A DNA stretch of 64,000 bases, taken from contig JAUIMM010001993.1 in the NCBI GenBank assembly GCA_031769625.1, positions 248,001-312,000 of the forward strand, written 5' to 3'. Source of the DNA: Taudactylus pleione (lineage: Eukaryota > Chordata > Amphibia > Anura > Myobatrachidae). Below are positions 49,512 to 60,317 of this stretch, in pieces. A program made the translations under genes and the position numbers. The notes beneath the pieces are model-generated. The model was not told the origin of the DNA, searched no databases, and saw only the letters and a program-made list of their open reading frames with translations. How positions within the stretch are numbered: the first letter of the stretch is position 1; each line of letters starts with the position of its first letter.

Positions 49512-52458
49512 GTGTTAGCCTCAAGAGGAGATAACACAAAGTATGCGCTTTTGTTGTTTCCATTGCTTTCAAAGCATTTTGGCCTAAAACGTGCATTTGC
49601 TGTTTTCTCTTAAACGCAACATGGGAGAAAAACCATTTCACATCACATTTGTGGGTCTTGGTCTTCAACACATCCAGTGAAATTTTGAGCTGTCTGTGTT
49701 TGCTACAAGAGGAGATATCACAAAGTATGTGCTTTTGTTGTTTTCATTGCTTTCAATGCATTTTGGCCTAAAACGTGCATTTGCTGTTTTCTCTTAAACG
49801 CAACATGGGAGAAAAACCATTTCACATCACATTTGTGGGTCTTGGTCTTCAACACATCCAGTGCAATTTTGAGCTGTCTGTGTTTGCTACAAGAGGAGAT
49901 ATCACAAAGTATGGACTTTTGTTATTTCCATTGCTTTCAATGCATTTTGGCCTAAAACTTGCATTTGCTGTTTTCTCTTAAAAGCAACATGGGAGAAAAA
50001 CCATTTCACATCACATTTGTGGGTCTTGGTCTTCAACACATCCAGTGAAATTTTGAGCTGTCTGTGTTTGCTACAAGAGGAGATATCACAAAGTATGCGC
50101 TTTTGTTGTTTCCATTGCTTTCAATGCATTTTGGCCTAAAACGTGCAGTTGCTGTTTTCTCTTAAACGCAACATGGGAGAAAAACCATTTCACATCATAT
50201 TTGTGGGTCTTGGTCTTCAACACATCCAGTGAAATTTTGAGCTGTCTGTGTTTGCTACAAGAGGAGATATCACAAAGTATGCGCTTTTGTTATTACCATT
50301 GCTTTCAATGCATTTTGGCCTAAAACTTGCATTTGCTGTTTTCTCTTAAATGCAACATGGGAGAAAAACCATTTCACATCACATTTGTGGGTTTTGGTCT
50401 TCAACACATCCAGTGAAATTTTGAGCTGTCTGTGTTTGCCTCAAGAGGAGATAACACAAAGTATGTGCTTTTGTTGTTTCCATTGCTTTCAAAGCATTTT
50501 GGCCTTAAACGTGCATTTGCTGTTTTCTCTTAAACGCAACATGGGAGAAAAACCATTTCACATCACATTTGTGGGTCTTGGTCTTCAACACATCCAGTGA
50601 AATTTTGAGCTGTCTGTGTTTGCTACAAGAGGAGATATCACAAAGTATGCGCTTTTGTTGTTTTCATTGCTTTCAATGCATTTTGGCCTAAAACGTGCAT
50701 TTGCTGTTTTCTCTTAAACGCAACATGGGAGAAAAACCTTTTCACATCATATTTGTGGGTCTTGGTCTTCAACACATCCAGTGCAATTTTGAGCTGTCTG
50801 TGTTTGCTACAAGAGGAGATATCACAAAGTATGGACTTTTGTTATTTCCATTGCTTTCAATGCATTTTGGCCTAAAACTTGCATTTGCTGTTTTCTCTTA
50901 AAAGCAACATGGGAGAAAAACCATTTCACATCACATTTGTGGGTCTTGGTCTTCAACACATCCAGTGAAATTTTGAGCTGTCTGTGTTAGCCTCAAGAGG
51001 AGATAACACAAAGTATGCGCTTTTGTTGTTTCCATTGCTTTCAAAGCATTTTGGCCTAAAACGTGCATTTGCTGTTTTCTCTTAAACGCAACATGGGAGA
51101 AAAACCATTTCACATCACATTTGTGGGTCTTGGTCTTCAACACATCCAGTGAAATTTTGAGCTGTCTGTGTTTGCTACAAGAGGAGATATCACAAAGTAT
51201 GTGCTTTTGTTGTTTTCATTGCTTTCAATGCATTTTGGCCTAAAACGTGCATTTGCTGTTTTCTCTTAAACGCAACATGGGAGAAAAACCATTTCACATC
51301 ACATTTGTGGGTCTTGGTCTTCAACACATCCAGTGCAATTTTGAGCTGTCTGTGTTTGCTACAAGAGGAGATATCACAAAGTATGGACTTTTGTTATTTC
51401 CATTGCTTTCAATGCATTTTGGCCTAAAACTTGCATTTGCTGTTTTCTCTTAAAAGCAACATGGGAGAAAAACCATTTCACATCACATTTGTGGGTCTTG
51501 GTCTTCAACACATCCAGTGAAATTTTGAGCTGTCTGTGTTTGCTACAAGAGGAGATATCACAAAGTATGCGCTTTTGTTGTTTCCATTGCTTTCAATGCA
51601 TTTTGGCCTAAAACGTGCAGTTGCTGTTTTCTCTTAAACGCAACATGGGAGAAAAACCATTTCACATCATATTTGTGGGTCTTGGTCTTCAACACATCCA
51701 GTGAAATTTTGAGCTGTCTGTGTTTGCTACAAGAGGAGATATCACAAAGTATGCGCTTTTGTTATTACCATTGCTTTCAATGCATTTTGGCCTAAAACTT
51801 GCATTTGCTGTTTTCTCTTAAATGCAACATGGGAGAAAAACCATTTCACATCACATTTGTGGGTTTTGGTCTTCAACACATCCAGTGAAATTTTGAGCTG
51901 TCTGTGTTTGCCTCAAGAGGAGATAACACAAAGTATGTGCTTTTGTTGTTTCCATTGCTTTCAAAGCATTTTGGCCTTAAACGTGCATTTGCTGTTTTCT
52001 CTTAAACGCAACATGGGAGAAAAACCATTTCACATCACATTTGTGGGTCTTGGTCTTCAACACATCCAGTGAAATTTTGAGCTGTCTGTGTTTGCTACAA
52101 GAGGAGATATCACAAAGTATGCGCTTTTGTTGTTTTCATTGCTTTCAATGCATTTTGGCCTAAAACGTGCATTTGCTGTTTTCTCTTAAACGCAACATGG
52201 GAGAAAAACCTTTTCACATCATATTTGTGGGTCTTGGTCTTCAACACATCCAGTGCAATTTTGAGCTGTCTGTGTTTGCTACAAGAGGAGATATCACAAA
52301 GTATGGACTTTTGTTATTTCCATTGCTTTCAATGCATTTTGGCCTAAAACTTGCATTTGCTGTTTTCTCTTAAAAGCAACATGGGAGAAAAACCATTTCA
52401 CATCACATTTGTGGGTCTTGGTCTTCAACACATCCAGTGAAATTTTGAGCTGTCTGTG
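49472..52458 (+). repeat. Eight-monomer (1472-bp) tandem duplication, two copies
   Basis: About 49472-50986 matches 50944-52458 at exactly 1472 bp. The shared order is GTTAGCCTCAAG/AAAGC; GTGC with GTTGTTTTC; GCAATTTT with GGAC; CAGTTG; CATCATATTTG then GTTATTACC; GCCTCAAG with GTGC and GGCCTTAAACG; GTTGTTTTC; then CCTTTTC with GCAATTTT and GGAC. The first monomer differs between the copies by GGGTTTTGG against GGGTCTTGG. The same order occurs once at about 28.7-30.1 kb. Confidence 0.87.
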
Positions 52459-54517
52459 TTTGCTACAAGAGGAGATATCACAAAGTATGCGCTTTTGTTG
52501 TTTCCATTGCTTTCAATGCATTTTGGCATAAAACGAGCATTTGCTGTTTTCTCTTAAACGCAACATGGGAGAAAAACCATTTCACATCACATTTGTGGGT
52601 CTTGGTCTTCAACACATCCAGTGAAATTTTGAGCTGTCTGTGTTTGCTACAAGAGGAGATATCACAAAGTATGCGATTTTGTTGTTTCCATTGCTTTCAA
52701 AGCATTTTGGCCTAAAACGTGCATTTGCTGTTTTCTCTTAAACGCAACATGGGAGAAAAACCATTTCACATCACATTTGTGGGTCTTGGTCTTCAACACA
52801 TCCAGTGAAATTTTGAGCTGTCTGTGTTTGCCTCAAGAGGAGATAACACAAAGTATGCGCTTTTGTTGTTTCCATTGCTTTCAATGCATTTTGGCCTAAA
52901 ACTTGCATTTGCTGTTTTCTCTTAAACGCAACATGGGAGAAAAACCTTTTCACATCATATTTGTGGGTCTTGGTCTTCAACACATCCAGTGCAATTTTGA
53001 GCTGTCTGTGTTTGCTACAAGAGGAGATATCACAAAGTATGGACTTTTGTTATTTCCATTGCTTTCAATGCATTTTGGCCTAAAACTTGCATTTGCTGTT
53101 TTCTCTTAAAAGCAACATGGGAGAAAAACCATTTCACATCACATTTGTGGGTCTTGGTCTTCAACACATCCAGTGAAATTTTGAGCTGTCTGTGTTTGCT
53201 ACAAGAGGAGATATCACAAAGTATGCGCTTTTGTTGTTTCCATTGCTTTCAATGCATTTTGGCATAAAACGAGCATTTGCTGTTTTCTCTTAAACGCAAC
53301 ATGGGAGAAAAACCATTTCACATCACATTTGTGGGTCTTGGTCTTCAACACATCCAGTGAAATTTTGAGCTGTCTGTGTTTGCTACAAGAGGAGATATCA
53401 CAAAGTATGCACTTTTGTTGTTTTCATTGCTTTCAAAGCATTTTGGCCTAAAACGTGCATTTGCTGTTTTCTCTTAAACGCAACATGGGAGAAAAACCAT
53501 TTCACATCACATTTGTGGGTCTTGGTCTTCAACACATCCAGTGAAATTTTGAGCTGTCTGTGTTTGCTACAAGAGGAGATATCACAAAGTATGCGCTTTT
53601 GTTATTTCCATTACTTTCAATGCATTTTGGCCTAAAACTTGCATTTGCTGTTTTCTCTTAAACGCAACATGGGAGAAAAACCATTTCACATCATATTTGT
53701 GGGTCTTGGTCTTCAACACATCCAGTGAAATTTTGAGCTGTCTGTGTTTGCTACAAGAGGAGATAACACAAAGTATGCGCTTTTGTGTTTTCATTGCTTT
53801 CAATGCATTTTGGCCTAAAACGTGCATTTGCTGTTTTCTCTTAAACGCAACATGGGAGAAAAACCATTTCACATCACATTTGTGGGTTTTGGTCTTCAAC
53901 ACATCCAGTGAAATTTTGAGCTGTCTGTGTTTGCTACAAGAGGAGATATCACAAAGTATGCGCTTTTGTTATTTCCATTGCTTTCAATGCATTTTGGCCT
54001 AAAACTTGCATTTGCTGTTTTCTCTTAAACGCAACAAGGGAGAAAAACCATTTCACATCATATTTGTGGGTCTTGGTCTTCAACACATCCAGTGAAATTT
54101 TGAGCTGTCTGTGTTTGCTACAAGAGGAGATAACACAAAGTATGTGCTTTTGTTGTTTCCATTGCTTTCAATGCATTTTGGCCTAAAACGTGCATTTGCT
54201 GTTTTCTCTTAAACGCAACATGGGAGAAAAACCATTTCACATCACATTTGTGGGTCTTGGTCTTCAACACATCCAGTGAAATTTTGAGCTGTCTGTGTTT
54301 GCTACAAGAGGAGATATCACAAAGTATGCGCTTTTGTTGTTTCCATTGCTTTCAATGCATTTTGGCATAAAACGAGCATTTGCTGTTTTCTCTTAAACGC
54401 AACATGGGAGAAAAACCATTTCACATCACATTTGTGGGTCTTGGTCTTCAACACATCCAGTGAAATTTTGAGCTGTCTGTGTTTGCTACAAGAGGAGATA
54501 TCACAAAGTATGCGCTT
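52232..54517 (+). repeat. 2.3-kb segment shared with 36415-38700 (15,817-bp offset)
   Basis: Constant offset of 15,817 bp (86 monomers minus seven). Shared features are GCAATTTT/GGAC, GGCATAAAACGAGC, TATGCGATTTTG (near 36852 and 52669), GCCTCAAG, TTACTTTC, the anchors at 37880 and 53697, and AACAAGGG. TATGCAC appears at 37777 in one copy and at 53409 in a different monomer of the other, which suggests local exchange after duplication. The match ends where GTTATTTCC replaces GTTGTTTTC. Confidence 0.8.
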
Positions 54518-55216
54518 TTGTTATTTCCATTACTTTCAATGCATTTTGGCCTAAAACTTGCATTTGCTGTTTTCTCTTAAACGCAACATGGGAGAAAAAC
54601 CATTTCACATCATATTTGTGGGTCTTGGTCTTCAACACATCCAGTGAAATTTTGAGCTGTCTGTGTTTGCTACAAGAGGAGATAACACAAAGTATGCGCT
54701 TTTGTGTTTTCATTGCTTTCAATGCATTTTGGCCTAAAACGTGCATTTGCTGTTTTCTCTTAAACGCAACATGGGAGAAAAACCATTTCACATCACATTT
54801 GTGGGTTTTGGTCTTCAACACATCCAGTGAAATTTTGAGCTGTCTGTGTTTGCTACAAGAGGAGATATCACAAAGTATGAGCTTTTGTTATTTCCATTGC
54901 TTTCAATGCATTTTGGCCTAAAACTTGCATTTGCTGTTTTCTCTTAAACGCAACAAGGGAGAAAAACCATTTCACATCATATTTGTGGGTCTTGGTCTTC
55001 AACACATCCAGTGAAATTTTGAGCTGTCTGTGTTTGCTACAAGAGGAGATAACACAAAGTATGTGCTTTTGTTGTTTCCATTGCTTTCAATGCATTTTGG
55101 CCTAAAACGTGCATTTGCTGTTTTCTCTTAAACGCAACATGGGAGAAAAACCATTTCACATCACATTTGTGGGTCTTGGTCTTCAACACATCCAGTGAAA
55201 TTTTGAGCTGTCTGTG
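53450..55216 (+). repeat. Five-monomer (919-bp) tandem duplication, 1.9 copies
   Basis: Anchors at 53697 and 54616 are 919 bp apart, and TTACTTTC (near 53609 and 54528) and AACAAGGG (near 54034 and 54953) repeat at the same spacing. Relative to the six-monomer HOR variant, the m5 type (GTTGTTTTC with AAAGC) is missing between the rounds, so this looks like a six-monomer unit shortened by one. A private TATGAGCTTTTG lies near 54878. Confidence 0.85.
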
Positions 55217-56646
55217 TGTGCTACAAGAGGCGATATCACAAAGTATGCGCTTTTGTTGTTTCCATTGCTTTCAATGCATTTTGGCATAAAACGAGCATTT
55301 GCTATTTTCTCTTAAACGCAACATGGGAGAAAAACCATTTCACATCACATTTGTGGGTCTTGGTCTTCAACACATCCAGTGAAATTTTGAGCTGTCTGTG
55401 TTTGCTACAAGAGGAGATATCACAAAGTATGCGCTTTTGTTGTTTCCATTGCTTTCAATGCATTTTGGCCTAAAACGTGCATTTGCTGTTTTCTCTTAAA
55501 CGCAACATGGGAGAAAAACCATTTCACATCACATTTGTGGGTCTTGGTCTTCAACACATCCAGTGAAATTTTGAGCTGTCTGTGTTTGCTACAAGAGGAG
55601 ATATCACAAAGTATGCGCTTTTGTTATTTCCATTGCTTTCAATGTATTTTGGCCTAAAACTTGCATTTGCTGTTTTCTCTTAAACGCAACATGGGAGAAA
55701 AACCATTTCACATCACATTTGTGGGTTTTGGTCTTCAACACATCCAGTGAAATTTTGAGCTGTCTGTGTTTGCTACAAGAGGAGATAACACAAAGTATGC
55801 GCTTTTGTGTTTCCATTGCTTTCAATGCATTTTGGCCTCAAACGTGCATTTGCTGTTTTCTCTTAAACGCAACATGGGAGAAAAACCATTTCACATCACA
55901 TTTGTGGGTCTTGGTCTTCAACACATCCAGTGAAATTTTGAGCTGTCTGTGTTTGCTACAAGAGGAGATATCACAAAGTATGCGCTTTTGTTATTTCCAT
56001 TGCTTTCAATGCATTTTGGCCTAAAACTTGTATTTGCTGTTTTCTCTTAAACGCAACATGGGAGAAAAACCATTTCACATCACATTTGTGGGTTTTGGTC
56101 TTCAACACATCCAGTGAAATTTTGAGCTGTCTGTGTTTGCTACAAGAGGAGATAACACAAAGTATGCGCTTTTGTTGTTTCCATTGCTTTCAATGCATTT
56201 TGGCCTAAAACGTGCATTTGCTGTTTTCTCTTAAACGCAACATGGGAGAAAAACCATTTCACATCACATTTGTGGGTCTTGGTCTTCAACACATCCAGTG
56301 AAATTTTGAGCTGTCTGTGTTTGCTACAAGAGGAGATATCACAAAGTATGCGCTTTTGTTGTTTCCATTGCTTTCATAGCATTTTGGCCTAAAACGTGCA
56401 GTTGCTGTTTTCTCTTAAACGCAACATGGGAGAAAAACCATTTCACATCACATTTGTGGGTCTTGGTCTTCAACACATCCAGTGAAATTTTGAGCTGTCT
56501 GTGTTTGCTACAAGAGGAGATATCACAAAGTATGCGCTTTTGTTATTTCCATTGCTTTCAATGCATTTTGGCCTAAAACTTGCATTTGCTGTTTTCTCTT
56601 AAATGCAACATGGGAGAAAAACCATTTCACATCACATTTGTGGGTT

Positions 56647-59600
56647 TTGGTCTTCAACACATCCAGTGAAATTTTGAGCTGTCTGTGTTTGCTACAAGAG
56701 GAGATATCACAAAGTATGCGCTTTTGTTGTTTTCATTGCTTTCAATGCATTTTGGCCTAAAACGTGCATTTGCTGTTTTCTCTTAAACGCAACATGGGAG
56801 AAAAACCATTTCACATCACATTTGTGGGTCTTGGTCTTCAACACATCCAGTGCAATTTTGAGCTGTCTGTGTTTGCTACAAGAGGAGATATCACAAAGTA
56901 TGGACTTTTGTTATTTCCATTGCTTTCAATGCATTTTGGCCTAAAACTTGCATTTGCTGTATTCTCTTAAAAGCAACATGGGAGAAAAACCATTTCACAT
57001 CACATTTGTGGGTCTTGGTCTTCAACACATCCAGTGAAATTTTGAGCTGTCTGTGTTTGCTACAAGAGGAGATATCACAAAGTATGCGCTTTTGTTGTTT
57101 CCATTGCTTTCAATGCATTTTGGCCTAAAACGTGCATTTGCTGTTTTCTCTTAAACGCAACATGGGAGAAAAACCTTTTCACATCATATTTGTGGGTCTT
57201 GGTCTTCAACACATCCAGTGCAATTTTGAGCTGTCTGTGTTTGCTACAAGAGGAGATATCACAAAGTATGTGCTTTTGTTGTTTCCATTGCTTTCAAAGC
57301 ATTTTGGCCTAAAACGTGCAGTTGCTGTTTTCTCTTAAACGCAACATGGGAGAAAAACCATTTCACATCACATTTGTGGGTCTTGGTCTTCAACACATCC
57401 AGTGAAATTTTGAGCTGTCTGTGTTTGCTACAAGAGGAGATATCACAAAGTATGCGCTTTTGTTATTTCCATTGCTTTCAATGCATTTTGGCCTAAAACT
57501 TGCATTTGCTGTTTTCTCTTAAATGCAACATGGGAGAAAAACCATTTCACATCACATTTTTGGGTTTTGGTCTTCAACACATGCAGTGAAATTTTGAGCT
57601 GTCTGTGTTTGCCTCAAGAGGAGATAACACAAAGTATGCGCTTTTGTTGTTTCCATTGCTTTCAAAGCATTTTGGCCTAAAACGTGCATTTGCTGTTTTC
57701 TCTTACACGCAACATGGGAGAAAAACCATTTCACATCACATTTGTGGGTCTTGGTCTTCAACACATCCAGTGAAATTTTGAGCTGTCTGTGTTTGCTACA
57801 AGAGGAGATATCACAAAGTATGCGCTTTTGTTGTTTTCATTGCTTTCAATGCATTTTGGCCTAAAACGTGCATTTGCTGTTTTCTCTTAAACGCAACATG
57901 GGAGAAAAACCATTTCACATCACATTTGTGGGTCTTGGTCTTCAACACATCCAGTGCAATTTTGAGCTGTCTGTGTTTGCTACAAGAGGAGATATCACAA
58001 AGTATGGACTATTGTTATTTCCATTGCTTTCAATGCATTTTGGCCTAAAACTTGCATTTGCTGTTTTCTCTTAAAAGCAACATGGGAGAAAAACCATTTC
58101 ACATCACATTTGTGGGTCTTGGTCTTCAACACATCCAGTGACATTTTGAGCTGTCTGTGTTTGCTACAAGAGGAGATATCACAAAGTATGCGCTTTTGTT
58201 GTTTCCATTGCTTTCAATGCATTTTGGCCTAAAACGTGCATTTGCTGTTTTCTCTTAAACGCAACATGGGAGAAAAACCTTTTCACATCATATTTGTGGG
58301 TCTTGGTCTTCAACACATCCAGTGAAATTTTGAGCTGTCTGTGTTTGCTACAAGAGGAGATTTCACAAAGTATGGACTTTTGTTATTTCCATTGCTTTCA
58401 ATGCATTTTGGCCTAAAACGTGCATTTGCTGTTTTCTCTTAAAAGCAACATGGGAGAAAAACCATTTCACATCACATTTGTGGGTTTTGGTCTTCAACAC
58501 ATCCAGTGAAATTTTGAGCTGTCTGTGTTTGCTACAAGAGGAGATAACACAAAGTATGCTCTTTTGTTGTTTCCATTGCTTTCAATGCATTTTGGCCTAA
58601 AACGTGCATTTGCTGTTTTCTCTTAAACGCAACATGGGAGAAAAACCATTTCACATCACATTTGTGGGTCTTGGTCTTCAACACATCCAGTGAAATTTTG
58701 AGCTGTCTGTGTTTGCTACAAGAGGAGATATCACAAAGTATGCGCTTTTGTTGTTTCCATTGCTTTCAAAGCATTTTGGCCTAAAACGTGCATTTGCTGT
58801 TTTCTCTTAAACGCAACATGGGAGAAAAACCATTTCACATCACATTTGTGGGTCTTGGTCTTCAACACATCCAGTGAAATTTTGAGCTGTCTGTGTTTGC
58901 TACAAGAGGAGATATCACAAAGTATGAGCTTTTGTTGTTTTCATTGCTTTCAATGCATTTTGGCCTAAAACTTGCATTTGCTGTTTTCTCTTAAACGCAA
59001 CATGGGAGAAAAACCATTTCACATCATATTTGTGGGTCTTGGTCTTCAACACATCCAGTGCAATTTTGAGCTGTCTGTGTTTGCTACAAGAGGAGATATC
59101 ACAAAGTATGGACTTTTGTTATTTCCATTGCTTTCAATGCATTTTGGCCTAAAACTTGCATTTGCTGTTTTCTCTTAAAAGCAACATGGGAGAAAAACCA
59201 TTTCACATCACATTTGTGGGTCTTGGTCTTCAACACATCCAGTGAAATTTTGAGCTGTCTGTGTTTGCTACAAGAGGAGATATCACAAAGTATGCGCTTT
59301 TGTTGTTTCCATTGCTTTCAATGCATTTTGGCCTAAAATGTGCATTTGCTGTTTTCTCTTAAACGCAACATGGGAGAAAAACCATTTCACATCACACTTG
59401 TGGGTCTTGGTCTTCAACACATCCAGTGAAATTTTGAGCTGTCTGTGTTTGCTACAAGAGGAGATATCACAAAGTATGCGCTTTTGTTATTTCCATTGCT
59501 TTCAATGCATTTTGGCCTAAAACTTGCATTTGCTGTTTTCTCTTAAACGCAACATGGGAGAAAAACCATTTCACATCACATTTTTGGGTTTTGGTCTTCA

Positions 59601-60170
59601 ACACATCAAGTGAAATTTTGAGCTGTCTGTGTTTGCTACAAGAGGAGATAACACAAAGTATGTGCTTTTGTTGTTTCCATTGCTTTCAATGCATTTTGGC
59701 CTCAAACGTGCATTTGCTGTTTTCTCTTAAACGCAACATGGGAGAAAAACCATTTCACATCACATTTGTGGGTCTTGGTCTTCAACACATCCAGTGAAAT
59801 TTTGAGCTGTTTGTGTTTGCTACAAGAGGAGATATCACAAAGTATGCGCTTTTGTTGTTTCCATTGCTTTCAATGCATTTTGGCATAAAACGAGCATTTG
59901 CTATTTTCTCTTAAACGCAACATGGGAGAAAAACCATTTCACATCACATTTGTGGGTCTTGGTCTTCAACACATCCAGTGAAATTTTGAGCTGTCTGTGT
60001 TTGCTACAAGAGGAGATATCACAAAGTATGCGCTTTTGTTGTTTCCATTGCTTTCAATGCATTTTGGCCTAAAACGTGCATTTGCTGTTTTCTCTTAAAC
60101 GCAACATGGGAGAAAAACTATTTCACATCACATTTGTGGGTCTTGGTCTTCAACACATCCAGTGAAATTT
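56647..60170 (+). repeat. 3.5-kb segment colinear with 19310-23200, two monomers shorter
   Basis: Offset is 37,337 bp for about 19310-21070 against 56647-58407, and 36,970 bp for about 21490-23200 against 58460-60170. The 367-bp difference is one 184-bp and one 183-bp monomer, including the 183-bp monomer at 21325, which has no counterpart here. Shared rare features include TATTCTCTT (19624 and 56961), GTGC followed by CAGTTG, GCTCTTTTG (near 21588 and 58558), TATGAGC, CACACTTGTGGG, TTTTTGGG, ATCAAGTG (near 22636 and 59606) and GGCATAAAACGAGC with GCTATTTT. Confidence 0.82.
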
Positions 60171-60317
60171 TGAGCTGTCTGTGTTTGCTACAAGAGGAGA
60201 TATCACAAAGTATGCGCTTTTGTTATTTCCATTGCTTTCAATGTATTTTGGCCTAAAACTTGCATTTGCTGTTTTCTCTTAAACGCAACATGGGAGAAAA
60301 ACCATTTCACATCACAT

